Counted from the stretch's first letter, positions 11,115 to 22,987 are shown. The stretch: 34,529 nucleotides of DNA from Moraxella sp. (GCF_024227015.1 NZ_JAAELD010000088.1:1-34529), one strand, 5' to 3'. Program-made: numbers and translations. Notes: generated by a model not told the origin, from the letters alone.

Positions 11115-11558
11115 ATGAAAAAACCAATACTCCTATCTGCATTCGTCCTAGCCCTCGCCATGACAGGCTGTGCCACGAAACAGCCACAGCTCAACGTCAA
11201 TGACTGCGCAACTGCAGACTGGCAAACTATCGGCATCAAAGACGGTCAAAACGGCTACAGCGCCCAACGCATTCTAAGCCATCAAAAAACCTGCCAAGCA
11301 GCTGGCATTAGCCCGAACCGAGCAGCTTGGGAAGAAGGTCGTCAGATCGGCCTACAAAGCTACTGCACGAAGTCGAATGCCTACGAGATGGGCAGACGCG
11401 GCTATGAATTGACCGGTGTCTGCGATCACAACCTAGAAGAGCTGCACCATGCCAACATGATGGGACTTCAACAATATGAGATGAGTCAGCGCATTCACCG
11501 CCCTTATGGGTATGGCTACTATGGCGGCTATCCGTTTTTGCCTTGGTATTTTTATTGA
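11115..11558 (+). CDS. DUF2799-type lipoprotein
   Basis: Lipobox AMTGC; DCATADWQTIGIKDGQNGYS..R...H...C...GI.P....W..GR..GL..YC....AYEMGRRGYELTGVC. Confidence 0.82.
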   Translation: MKKPILLSAFVLALAMTGCATKQPQLNVNDCATADWQTIGIKDGQNGYSAQRILSHQKTCQAAGISPNRAAWEEGRQIGLQSYCTKSNAYEMGRRGYELTGVCDHNLEELHHANMMGLQQYEMSQRIHRPYGYGYYGGYPFLPWYFY

Positions 11559-11568
11559 TTCACACAAG

Positions 11569-11594
11569 CCCCAATGGTATTCATTGGGGTTTTT
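11569..11594 (+). terminator. Rho-independent terminator
   Basis: CCCCAATG-gtatt-CATTGGGG-TTTTT. Confidence 0.9.
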
Positions 11595-11672
11595 CGTTTA
11601 TAGATGATTTTTGCAACCTTGCTCTTTATGGGAAAATTATAAATTCTTAAATCCCAACCAAGCTAGTTGATA

Positions 11673-12002
11673 TTAAGCATTGAATGCCATAATAACAATA
11701 CCCACGAACACGATCGCCAGCATCAGCCAGCCCAGTCGCTTTGCGCTTTGATTAACTTCAACCAAATCCACATCTTGCTTTAATTTTGTTGCAATCCAGC
11801 GCCTCGTCAGATATCCTGATACCATCCCAAATACCGCCAAGCATACCGCATGTAGCAGCCCAGCCCAGATGCCTTCAAGGTTAAAGATCTCAAGCTCTGG
11901 ACGACAATACCAAAGCACAAACAAAATCAACGCATAAAGCGCAACGCCAAACCCACGCCCAGCGTCAAGAATGTGCTTATAGGTCTCATCTGAACAGCTC
12001 AT
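11673..12002 (-). CDS. Small membrane protein, unknown function
   Basis: 109 aa with about three hydrophobic segments; divergent from metR. Confidence 0.65.
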   Translation of the reverse strand: MSCSDETYKHILDAGRGFGVALYALILFVLWYCRPELEIFNLEGIWAGLLHAVCLAVFGMVSGYLTRRWIATKLKQDVDLVEVNQSAKRLGWLMLAIVFVGIVIMAFNA

Positions 12003-12105
12003 TATTCACCCATCCCTATTATCTTTAAATAAAATTTAAGAGCAATTTACAATGGTTTATGCCCACAAACAACAACATTTTAACATGAAAAAATTTTAAA
12101 TCTTA

Positions 12106-12114
12106 TGCTAAAAT
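12106..12114 (+). promoter_or_regulatory. Extended -10 promoter element for metR
   Basis: TGCTAAAAT 36 nt before the ATG; shares 13-mer TTATGCTAAAATA with the metX upstream region. Confidence 0.5.
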
Positions 12115-12149
12115 ATTGAATAATTTTAAATCATTAGGTTAAGATTATC

Positions 12150-13037
12150 ATGTTAGAAATCCGCCACCTACAGATGCTCTCTACGCTGGCTCGTCATGGC
12201 TCGCTGGCGACCACCGCCGATGAGCTGAATCTGACCGCATCCGCCATCTCTCATCAGCTAAAAGAACTTGAAAGCTTTTATAACATCTCTTTGGTGAATC
12301 GTCGCACGCGCCCTGTCAGCTTCACGCCTGCAGGCAAGCTCTTACTGCAGCTGGCCGACAGCATTCTACCGCAGGTCGCCCGCACCAAATCCGACATCAA
12401 ACGACTGGCGCACGGTCAGGCAGGACAATTAAGACTTGCCAGTGAATGCCACAGCTGCTTTGATTGGCTGATGCCAATTTTAAATGTTTATCGTAAAGAA
12501 TACAGCGATGTTGAGCTGGACTTTACTTCAGGGTTTGAACCTGAGCCGCACCAGATGCTCATTGATGGCGACATTGATCTACTGATCACCGCAAGCAACC
12601 TGCCCATTGAAGGCATCCTGTACGAGCCACTATTTACTTACGAAAGCCGCCTGGTGCTCTCGCCTTCACATCTGCTCGCCAGCCATAACACCATCGAACC
12701 TGACGACCTCATCAATGAGACGCTCATCGCTTATCCTGTAGAACAAAAACGTCTAGACATCATCGCTAAGTTCTTGGAGCCTAACGGTGTCATGCCAAAG
12801 CAAATCCGCACTACCGAACTTACCGCCATGCTCATACAGTTGGTCGCCAGTGAACGTGGTGTGGCGGCACTGCCTGACTGGGTGGCGAGCGAATATGAAA
12901 AAAAAGGCTGGGTGGTTAGCCGTCCGCTGGGCGCTGGCGTGTACTGCCAACTGTATGCAGCGATTCGTAGCGACAGTCAGGAATTGGCTTATATGAAAGG
13001 TTTTCTAAGCTTACTAGAAAACATTCAAAAACCTTAA
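12150..13037 (+). CDS. metR: LysR-family transcriptional regulator, MetR homologue
   Basis: Full-length LTTR; LEIRHLQMLSTLARHGSLATTADELNLTASAISHQLKELE, RLASECHSCFDWLMP, ETLIAYPVEQKRLD, similar throughout to recalled E. coli MetR. Confidence 0.85.
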   Translation: MLEIRHLQMLSTLARHGSLATTADELNLTASAISHQLKELESFYNISLVNRRTRPVSFTPAGKLLLQLADSILPQVARTKSDIKRLAHGQAGQLRLASECHSCFDWLMPILNVYRKEYSDVELDFTSGFEPEPHQMLIDGDIDLLITASNLPIEGILYEPLFTYESRLVLSPSHLLASHNTIEPDDLINETLIAYPVEQKRLDIIAKFLEPNGVMPKQIRTTELTAMLIQLVASERGVAALPDWVASEYEKKGWVVSRPLGAGVYCQLYAAIRSDSQELAYMKGFLSLLENIQKP

Positions 13038-13138
13038 ACTAATGAATGATGATAGACAATTTAAATGATAGTATTTTTTAAATAAATGATAATAGCAGTT
13101 TTATCATCCAAACAATATAGTTATGCATCCGTCAAAGA

Positions 13139-13147
13139 TGGTATAAT
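13139..13147 (+). promoter_or_regulatory. Extended -10 promoter for icd
   Basis: TGGTATAAT (perfect TATAAT plus TGn), ~110 nt leader. Confidence 0.65.
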
Positions 13148-13243
13148 AGCCACGCGACAAATGGATTTAGCTGCAAGTCATCCGCTTGCAGCGATTGAAT
13201 GATGTGTGACATTAGGCGCATCAACCATTCACCCTATTTATGA

Positions 13244-15487
<2,244 letters not shown>

Positions 15488-15498
15488 TTCATCCTCAC

Positions 15499-15527
15499 AA
15501 AATGCCATCTTTTTAGGTGGCATTTTT
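15499..15527 (+). terminator. Rho-independent terminator after icd
   Basis: AAAATGCCA-tctttttagg-TGGCATTTTTA. Confidence 0.8.
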
Positions 15528-15538
15528 ATTTCTGTATT

Positions 15539-16027
15539 ATGAAAAACATCACCTTAAGCACATTAAAATATTTAATGATCTTCATCGTCATCTATATGGT
15601 GGTGAATCTTTGGCGCGCACCCACCTTACCCGACACGCCAGAGCTTCGCTATCAGACCAATCAAGGTCAGATCATTGATGCCGTCGCCCAAAGTCATGAT
15701 GCACCTGTATTGGTGTATTTTTGGGGTACGTGGTGCTCGATCTGTCGCATCACCACGCCGAATGTCGAGACATTACACGAGAATGGTACGCCTGTGATCA
15801 CCGTTGCCACACGATCGGACAGCACGACAGAATTGGCGGAGTACCTCACCAAAAATCAGCTTGATTTTATGGTGATTAATGACTTGGATGGTCGGGTTTT
15901 TCAGGATTGGCAAGGCAAAGTAACGCCATCGTTCGTCATCCTAAAAGATGGTAAAATCCATCAAAGCTTTACCGGCATCGCACCACTTTGGTCGTTAAAA
16001 TTAAGGCTTTGGATGGCGCGCCTTTAA
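15539..16027 (+). CDS. Membrane-anchored thioredoxin-like protein (ScsD/TlpA type)
   Basis: N-terminal TM segment, VLVYFWGTWCSICRITTP (CxxC = CSIC), VTPSFVILKDGKI. Confidence 0.85.
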   Translation: MKNITLSTLKYLMIFIVIYMVVNLWRAPTLPDTPELRYQTNQGQIIDAVAQSHDAPVLVYFWGTWCSICRITTPNVETLHENGTPVITVATRSDSTTELAEYLTKNQLDFMVINDLDGRVFQDWQGKVTPSFVILKDGKIHQSFTGIAPLWSLKLRLWMARL

Positions 16028-16059
16028 TGAGATTAACATTAGGCGGGTTTTTAGGCTTA

Positions 16060-16068
16060 TGTTATAAT
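16060..16068 (+). promoter_or_regulatory. Extended -10 promoter for gmk
   Basis: TGTTATAAT (TGn + TATAAT) 35 nt before the ATG. Confidence 0.55.
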
Positions 16069-16103
16069 AATCGTTTTTATTCTGTATTCATCAAGAGCAC
16101 CCC

Positions 16104-16724
16104 ATGAGCGCACAAGGCACATTATTCATCATCACCGCCGCATCAGGCACCGGCAAAACCAGCCTCGTCAAAGAGCTACTCGCCACTACGGACAACCTAA
16201 AAGTTAGCATCTCGCACACCACCAGACAGCCACGACCTGCTGAGGCTGATGGCGTGCATTATTATTTTACTGACAAAGCGGCTTTTGAGCAGCTGATCGC
16301 GAAAGGTGCTTTTTTTGAATATGCTGAAGTCTTTGGCAATTATTATGGCACAAGCAAGCAAGCCGTGGATGACTTACTTAACCAAGGCATCGATGTCATC
16401 TTAGAGATCGACTGGCAAGGCGCATTACAAGTCAAAGAAAAATCCCCGCAAGCTGTAATGATCTTCATTCTGCCACCAAGTCGTGACGCGCTGCGCAGCC
16501 GATTGTCTAATCGTGGTCAGGACAGCAGCGATGTCATCCAGACACGTCTGGCGGGTGCGGTCACTGAGATGAAGAATTACCACCACTTTGATTATGTTGT
16601 AATTAATGATGACTTTAGCACCGCATTGAGTGATCTGCAGACCATCATCAAGGCGCAGCGCCTAACCTTAACGCAGCAGGCAGCTCGTCAAAACGCACTC
16701 ATCGAATCTCTACTAAGCGACTGA
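16104..16724 (+). CDS. gmk: Guanylate kinase
   Basis: [57 protein letters not shown]. Confidence 0.97.
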   Translation: MSAQGTLFIITAASGTGKTSLVKELLATTDNLKVSISHTTRQPRPAEADGVHYYFTDKAAFEQLIAKGAFFEYAEVFGNYYGTSKQAVDDLLNQGIDVILEIDWQGALQVKEKSPQAVMIFILPPSRDALRSRLSNRGQDSSDVIQTRLAGAVTEMKNYHHFDYVVINDDFSTALSDLQTIIKAQRLTLTQQAARQNALIESLLSD

Positions 16725-16731
16725 TCGCCCG

Positions 16732-17692
16732 ATGGCTCGCTTGGTGCTGCTTGGGCTGCTTGCAGGGTTATTTTTTAGTACGACGTTTGTACTTAACGAG
16801 CTAATGGCAAGCCAAAACGGTCATTGGTTCTGGTCGGCAAGTGGTCGCTACATCTTTATGTGGTTCATATTAAGCGCGCTCATCGCCCTAAAAGACGGCG
16901 TTAAGACCTTAGTTGGTCTTGTTGCACTGTTTACAGATCACTGGAAATTCTGGTGTGTGGCAGGCGGTATTGGCTTTGGTGGGTTTTATGCGTTTTTGTG
17001 CTTTGGTGCAGATCACGCACCCGGCTGGATCATCGCTGCGACTTTTCAGTTTACCGCTGTGGCAAGCTTGATTGTCTTGGCTGTATTTGGCGAGCGTCTA
17101 AGTAAGCGCATCATTGGCACAAGTCTGCTGATATTCACAGGTGTGCTAATTACCAACCTTGGCGAAGGACTACATCACGCCACAGGCAGCACAAGTACTT
17201 TATTACTGATGGGTACTACCTGCATTCATAGCAGGGTTTTGTTTCCCTGTGGGCAATCAGCTAGTCTGGTATAGCACTGCCAAGCCCACTCATCATAACG
17301 CATTGACCCAAGCCATCCCACACATCACATCACCACTCATGCGCAGTGCCTTAAATAAAGTATGGCTACTGACCACAGGTTCTCTGCCGCTTTGGCTCGT
17401 GCTTGGCTTGTTCATACAGCCAGATTTTCCCAGCACATCTCAAGTGTTTAATACGTTTTTGGTGGCGTTATTTGCAGGTGTGATCGCAACGAGCATTTTT
17501 CTGTTTGCGCGTTCCAAAGCCACAACCAGCGCGCAGATCGCTGCCATCGACGCCACCCAAGCAAGTGAAGTGCTGTTTGCCGTCTTGGGTGGTATGGCTC
17601 TATTGGGGACATCGGCACCGTCGCTCATCAGCATGATTGGGGTGTTGATGGTTGTGGTGGGTTTATTTGGTTTTGCCAAGATACAGGCTTAA
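16732..17692 (+). pseudogene. DMT-superfamily multidrug-efflux-like transporter interrupted by a frameshift (ORFs 16732-17274 and 17249-17692)
   Basis: Two overlapping ORFs in different frames form one ~320-aa multi-TM protein; homology switches frame near 17215-17240 (frame 2 reads ..FIAGFCFPVGNQLVWYSTAK). Confidence 0.75.
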
Positions 17693-17695
17693 TTC

Positions 17696-18346
17696 ATGAT
17701 GAATATTATCTTTGAGAGCATCACGCCTGATTTTATGATTTACCTGCTGGACATGGTGGGCGTGGTGGCGTGTGCGATCGCAGGCACGACGCTTGCGCTT
17801 CATAAGAAATTTGATTTTTTTGGTTGTATCTTGGTGTCCATGGTGAATGCTATCGGCGGCGGTACGATTCGTGATGTCATGCTCGACCGCCATCCGCTAT
17901 TTTGGATGACCGATTTGAATTATGTCATTGTGATTACATTAACTTCGCTCATCTGTCAGGTGTTGTTTAATTATTATCAAAAAATCGACTGGACGCTCAA
18001 GTTCTTCGATGCGATCGGGTTGGCAGCATTTAGCGTGATCGGGCTCAAAGTCGGTCTTACCCTCGGGGCGCATCCGATGATCGCTGTGATGATGGCGGTC
18101 TTAACCAGCATCGCCGGTGGCATCATGCGCGACATGATCTGTAACGAGATTCCACTTGTTCTACAAAAAGAAATCTACATCAGTGCAAGCATCACGGGCG
18201 CGTTGCTTTATTTTATGCTTGGGCAAATTGGCGCATCGGACGCGATTCAGGACACTTTGACACTCGTTACGATCTTCGGGGTGCGGATGTTGGCGATTCG
18301 CTTTGATTGGCATTTACCCTCTATCCGCCTAAATTCCGATACATAA
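17696..18346 (+). CDS. TRIC/UPF0126-family cation channel-like membrane protein
   Basis: LDMVGVVACAIAGTTLALHKKFDFFGCILVSMVNAIGGGTIRDVMLDRHPLFWM and duplicated GGIMRDMICNEIPLVL. Confidence 0.88.
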   Translation: MMNIIFESITPDFMIYLLDMVGVVACAIAGTTLALHKKFDFFGCILVSMVNAIGGGTIRDVMLDRHPLFWMTDLNYVIVITLTSLICQVLFNYYQKIDWTLKFFDAIGLAAFSVIGLKVGLTLGAHPMIAVMMAVLTSIAGGIMRDMICNEIPLVLQKEIYISASITGALLYFMLGQIGASDAIQDTLTLVTIFGVRMLAIRFDWHLPSIRLNSDT

Positions 18347-18350
18347 TAAA

Positions 18351-18376
18351 AAAACCTGCCAAATTTAGCAGGTTTT
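18351..18376. terminator. Bidirectional terminator between convergent genes
   Basis: AAAACCTGC-caaattta-GCAGGTTTT with flanking A/T runs. Confidence 0.9.
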
Positions 18377-18382
18377 CTTTGG

Positions 18383-19345
18383 TTATAAATATCGTCCGAC
18401 CACGTCCGCCATCAGCTCAATGTGCAGCGCATCGGTGTTCAGCGCAGGGATATACTCATAAGATTTACCGCCTGCATTCATGAAGTTATCACGGTTCTCC
18501 ACTGCAAGCTCCTCTAGAGTCTCCAAGCAATCAGCCGAGAAAGCAGGGCTTAGCACCTGCACAGACATGCCTTTAGCCCCCCACTCGCCAAGCAGCTCAT
18601 CGGTATAGGGCTTAAGCCATTCTTGCGCGCCGAAACGCGACTGAAAACTTATCGCCCATTCATCAGCGCCCAACCCTAGCTCACTGGCAACCAGCACGGC
18701 GGTCTTTCGGCATTGCTCAGCATAGGGATCGCCTTTATCTGCATAAGGCTTAGGAATGCCATGAAAGCTCATTAGCAATTTATCAGCTCGCCCATGCCCC
18801 GCCCAGAACTTACGAATGCTATCCGCTAACGCCTTGATGTACAGTGGATGATCATGATAATCACGCGTGAACTGAATGGCAGGCATGTTGCGCTTATCCA
18901 TGCAGTATTCCGCCACCTTGTCGAATACTGCTGCCGTGGTGGTCGCCGAATACTGTGGATAGAGTGAGAAGATGATAAAGTCATCGTAGCCTTTATCTTG
19001 AAGCTCCTTCATCACATGCTTGATGTTCGGATTGCCGTACGTGGTGGCAGGAAACACAGGGGTTGGCGTGCCATTGTCGATAAGTTTGTCTTGTAGTAGC
19101 GCAGCTTGCTGTTTTAGGATTGCAAGTAGCGGCGAACCGTCTGCTGTCCAGACACTTTCATAAGCATGAGCCACTCGCTTGGGACGCGTGGTCAATACGA
19201 ATAGGTTTAAGATGATTTGCCAAATAAATGGCGGAATCTCAATCACACGAGTGTCGGACAAGAACTCACGCAAATAGCGGCGTACACCTTGAGGTGTGGG
19301 CTCGTCTGGCGTACCTAAGTTCACAAGAATAATGGCGGTTTTCAT
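18383..19345 (-). CDS. hemH: Ferrochelatase
   Basis: AIILVNLGTPDEPTPQGVRRYLREFLSDTRVIEIP, FSLYPQYSATTTAAVFD, LLMSFHGIPKPYADKGDPY, ISFQSRFGAQEWLKPYT. Confidence 0.97.
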   Translation of the reverse strand: MKTAIILVNLGTPDEPTPQGVRRYLREFLSDTRVIEIPPFIWQIILNLFVLTTRPKRVAHAYESVWTADGSPLLAILKQQAALLQDKLIDNGTPTPVFPATTYGNPNIKHVMKELQDKGYDDFIIFSLYPQYSATTTAAVFDKVAEYCMDKRNMPAIQFTRDYHDHPLYIKALADSIRKFWAGHGRADKLLMSFHGIPKPYADKGDPYAEQCRKTAVLVASELGLGADEWAISFQSRFGAQEWLKPYTDELLGEWGAKGMSVQVLSPAFSADCLETLEELAVENRDNFMNAGGKSYEYIPALNTDALHIELMADVVGRYL

Positions 19346-19489
19346 GAATGTTTATCATTTAAAAATTTGGTTTAGTTTAACATTTTTTGGCAAAAATAGC
19401 AGTTTATTTTATCAATTAACGCATTCATAGATAACAAATATTCTTATTTGCATTGTTAAGTAGCATCACATTCTGCTTGCAATTTATCT

Positions 19490-19504
19490 TGTTATAGAAT
19501 AACA
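19490..19504. promoter_or_regulatory. Zur-like operator (perfect palindromic half-sites)
   Basis: TGTTATAGAATAACA: TGTTAT-N3-ATAACA, overlapping an extended -10-like TGTTATAGA, 36 nt before the SBP start codon. Confidence 0.6.
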
Positions 19505-19540
19505 TAAGCCAAATTTTTTATACTCTCACGGGATAATTTT

Positions 19541-21106
19541 ATGAAAACCACCAATTGGCTACGCCCTACAGCCCTTGTGATCGCTCTCATCAGCTTAACC
19601 GCCTGCGGTAATGAAGACAAGGCGACTACCGCCACAGACAACACCACGCCTGCCACGAGCGATAAGACACTCACAGTCGTTACCCCTTGGGAAATTACCA
19701 ATGCCGACCCCAGTACGTCAGGCTTTGTCTATCAACGTATGGGTATTGGCGAGACGCTGGTGGACGTGGACGACAAGGGAGCGATTATCCCTGCCCTAGC
19801 TGAAAAATGGGAAACAAAAGACAACGGCAAAACATGGGTGTTTACGTTGCGTGATGATGTCAAATTCCATGACGGCACGCCGATGACCGCCAAAGAAGTG
19901 GTAAACAGCCTAACGCTTGCCCTAAACAAGCCCACCGCCCTAGAAAGTGCTAATATCGAGCTTATCAAGGCAGTTGATGATAAAACGGTAGAATTCAATC
20001 TTGCCGAGCCTTTGACCACCCTACCTTCTTATTTGACACACGCCACCGCCATTATCCTAGCCCCTGCGTCTTTTGATGACAAAGGGCAAGCCACCAAAAT
20101 CATCGGCACAGGGGCGTATCGGGCGGATAAGGTTGAGCCACCACAAAAGATTGAGCAGTCCGCTTATGCCGACTATTGGGGACAAAAAGCCCACATCAAT
20201 CGCATTAACTACCTTGCCAACTCTCGCAGTGAGACCCGTACTCTGCTCGTGGAAAGTGGCGATGACCATTTGGTGTACACCCTAGACAGTGCCAGTCTAA
20301 AACGCCTACAAAACAACAGCGACCTACAAGTGGCAACCCAAACGCTCGCTCGTACCATCGCCATTAAGATGAACATCGCCAACCCGCTCTTTGCCGATAA
20401 AACCACCCGCCAAGCCCTATCTGATGCCATAGACCGTGAAGCCATTGCCAAATCGGTGCTACGCATTGGCGACGCGGGGGCGTATGAGCTACTACCGCCC
20501 ATGTTTGGCGGTTGGCAGGCAGGCGTGGCAAAATCCACTCCTAATTATCCTGCCATTAAAGCCAAGCTGCTTGCCAATGGCTTTACCGAAGGGGCAAATG
20601 GCGTGCTACAAAAAGACGGCAAGCCCTTTACCATATCGCTCATCACCTTCTCTGACCGCCCAGAGTTACCGCTTATCGCCACCGCCTTGCAAGACCAATG
20701 GCGTAAAATCGGCGTGGATTTACAAGTTAATATCACCAACTCATCAGAAATTCCCAAGGCTCATCAAGACGGCTCACTGCAAATGGCTCTGTACGCTCGT
20801 AACTACGGCAACACCCCAGACCCATTGGCTTCACTACAATCCGACCTAAGCCCACAAGGCAGCGACTGGGGCGTGATGAATTACCAAAACTCTACGCTTA
20901 CCCAAGCCTTGCATGACATCGCCACCACAGCCGATAATGTCAAGCGAGATGAACTCAAAAAACAAGTCGCCACCATTTTGGCAGATGAGCGTCCGCTTAT
21001 TCCTGTCGTGTACTACCAACAAAGTGCGTCCGCTCACAAGTCGCTACAAGGCTTGACGCTTGACCCCTTTGAGCGTAAATACAACCTAAATCAGCTTAAA
21101 TGGTAA
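19541..21106 (+). CDS. ABC transporter substrate-binding lipoprotein, NikA/DppA/OppA family (SBP_bac_5)
   Basis: Lipobox SLTAC; TLTVVTPWEITNADPSTSGF, LAEKWETKDNGKTWVFTLRDDVKFHDGTPMTAKEVVNSL. Confidence 0.92.
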   Translation: MKTTNWLRPTALVIALISLTACGNEDKATTATDNTTPATSDKTLTVVTPWEITNADPSTSGFVYQRMGIGETLVDVDDKGAIIPALAEKWETKDNGKTWVFTLRDDVKFHDGTPMTAKEVVNSLTLALNKPTALESANIELIKAVDDKTVEFNLAEPLTTLPSYLTHATAIILAPASFDDKGQATKIIGTGAYRADKVEPPQKIEQSAYADYWGQKAHINRINYLANSRSETRTLLVESGDDHLVYTLDSASLKRLQNNSDLQVATQTLARTIAIKMNIANPLFADKTTRQALSDAIDREAIAKSVLRIGDAGAYELLPPMFGGWQAGVAKSTPNYPAIKAKLLANGFTEGANGVLQKDGKPFTISLITFSDRPELPLIATALQDQWRKIGVDLQVNITNSSEIPKAHQDGSLQMALYARNYGNTPDPLASLQSDLSPQGSDWGVMNYQNSTLTQALHDIATTADNVKRDELKKQVATILADERPLIPVVYYQQSASAHKSLQGLTLDPFERKYNLNQLKW

Positions 21107-21121
21107 TACGCCATGACACCC

Positions 21122-21146
21122 AAAGAGCGACACACCATCGCTCTTT
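21122..21146. other. Intergenic hairpin between SBP and permease genes
   Basis: AAAGAGCGA-cacacca-TCGCTCTTT, perfect 9-bp stem. Confidence 0.7.
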
Positions 21147-21203
21147 GCCTTGTTTTTGACCCTCTTTTCGCTTCATGCCTAAGTTTCTGGTAACCACATC
21201 ATT

Positions 21204-22139
21204 ATGCTAAAACTACTCACATCACGGCTTATCCAACTGCTCTTGGTCGTCTGGTCGGTCGGCACTTTGACCTTTGTTCTTATGCGAAGCCTGCCCGGCG
21301 ACATGGCGTATCGTATCGCTGCGTCTCGCTATGGCTACGACCAAGTAACGGCAAGCTCTGCCGACCAAGTGCGAGCCGAACTGGGTCTTGATTTGCCATG
21401 GTATGAGCAGTATATAGCATGGTTTGGCGACCTGCTCCGCTTGGATTTGGGTAATTCGCTCGTCAGTGGGGTAAGCGTGTGGGGCGAGATAGCTCACCAG
21501 TTTGGGCACACGCTGGCGTTGGCTTTTGTCGCTTTGATTATCTCGCTCATCATCGCCCCACCGATAGGCATACTCTCTGCCCTGCGACCTAATGGGGTCT
21601 TTGACCGTTTTACCTTATTTATCGCCACACTGCTCCGCTCCGCCCCTGCCTTTATCATTGGCGTGCTACTCATCACCATTTTTGCGGTGCATTTAAAATG
21701 GCTACCTGCCATCGGCTACGGCAAGCCGATTAACTACATCCTGCCTGCTCTCACACTCGCCTTGGGTCTGTCGGCGGTGTCCATTCGGGTCAGTCGTAAT
21801 GCGGCAGTGGCGGTGCTTGATTCTACGTTTTATGAATTTGCCAAATTAAAGGGGCTAACTCCTTGGCAGGCATTTAGACGGCATGGCGTGCGTAACATTG
21901 CCATTCCCATTGTCGCCTATCATGGGGTGCAGCTCATCTATCTCATCGAAGGCGTGGTCATCGTGGAGAGCCTGTTTGCATGGCCGGGTATCGGTCACGC
22001 CCTAGTTCACGCCATCATAGCCCGAGACATTCCAATGATACAAGGCTCGGCTTTGGTCATGGGCGGGCTGTTCGTGGTGTTAAACGCCATCTTGGATGTC
22101 ATCAATCGCTACATTGACCCCCGTTATGAAGCTCACTAA
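21204..22139 (+). CDS. ABC transporter permease, DppB/NikB type
   Basis: LLVVWSVGTLTFVLMRSLPGDMA, AELGLDLPWYEQY, HGVRNIAIPIVAYHGVQLIYLIEGVVIVESLFAWPGIG. Confidence 0.92.
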   Translation: MLKLLTSRLIQLLLVVWSVGTLTFVLMRSLPGDMAYRIAASRYGYDQVTASSADQVRAELGLDLPWYEQYIAWFGDLLRLDLGNSLVSGVSVWGEIAHQFGHTLALAFVALIISLIIAPPIGILSALRPNGVFDRFTLFIATLLRSAPAFIIGVLLITIFAVHLKWLPAIGYGKPINYILPALTLALGLSAVSIRVSRNAAVAVLDSTFYEFAKLKGLTPWQAFRRHGVRNIAIPIVAYHGVQLIYLIEGVVIVESLFAWPGIGHALVHAIIARDIPMIQGSALVMGGLFVVLNAILDVINRYIDPRYEAH

Positions 22140-22184
22140 GCCCTATCAGCATTTGCCAAACCCCGTTATCAATTTGCCAATATT

Positions 22185-22985
22185 ATGATGAAATACTTAA
22201 AAAACCTAACCCCCACTCAGCTTATCGGACTTATCATCTTGGCGGCACTCCTCATCTTTGCCTATGGTAGTCCACTCGTACGCCCCCATGACATGGCACT
22301 GCAAAACCTAGATGTTATCCTATCTGCCCCCAGTGGCGAACACCCCTTTGGTACTGACCATCTAGGGCGTGATATGATGGCGCGACTGGCGTCCGCCATT
22401 CGCTTGTCTTTTTCGCTCATTGTCGGCTCAGTGGGGGTGTCGCTCATCTTTGGGCTACTGTTTGGCTTGCTGGCGGGGATTTTTGGGGGGATTTTGGATA
22501 AGTTTTTTAACTTTATCTGTGATTGTATCATGGCATTGCCTGGTTTATTGTTTATCCTACTGTTTGCGTCTATCGCCCCCAACAGTTTTTGGTCACTGTA
22601 TCTGGGCGTATCACTTGTCATGTGGGTGGAGTTTTTTAAGATGACCCGTGCGATGAGCCTAAACCTACGCAAATCAAGCGAAGTACAAGCCAGTACACTC
22701 ATGGACATGGGGCTGTGGTACATCATCAAACGCCACTATCTGCCACGGCTTGCCCCTGTCATGTGGACACTCTCGGCATTTGGGGCGGGTAATGCGGTGC
22801 TAGCCCTTGCCACGCTTGGCTTTGTCAATGTCGGTCTTAAACCACCGACCGCCGAGCTGGGTCTGATGATGACCGAACTGTTTCCTTATTATTATGAAGC
22901 GCCTTTGGTGTTCTTTTTGCCGATTATCACCGTGTTTTTACTCGTGCTTTCATTTCAATTATTATCAGGCAAACAGGACGGCTAG
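22185..22985 (+). CDS. ABC transporter permease, DppC/NikC type
   Basis: PSGEHPFGTDHLGRDMMARLASAIRLSF, RKSSEVQASTLMDMGLWYIIKRHYLPRLAPV. Confidence 0.92.
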   Translation: MMKYLKNLTPTQLIGLIILAALLIFAYGSPLVRPHDMALQNLDVILSAPSGEHPFGTDHLGRDMMARLASAIRLSFSLIVGSVGVSLIFGLLFGLLAGIFGGILDKFFNFICDCIMALPGLLFILLFASIAPNSFWSLYLGVSLVMWVEFFKMTRAMSLNLRKSSEVQASTLMDMGLWYIIKRHYLPRLAPVMWTLSAFGAGNAVLALATLGFVNVGLKPPTAELGLMMTELFPYYYEAPLVFFLPIITVFLLVLSFQLLSGKQDG

Positions 22986-22987
22986 TC

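Noticed and set aside
13086-13107. Possible Fur box upstream of icd (ATGATAA...TTATCAT)
   Set aside because: Spacer of 8 nt does not fit the 19-bp Fur consensus; listed only as an unknown operator-like repeat.
20436-20849. 137-aa alternative-frame ORF inside the SBP gene
   Set aside because: Same-strand frame shadow, Pro/Ser-rich, no domain; the SBP frame is intact throughout.
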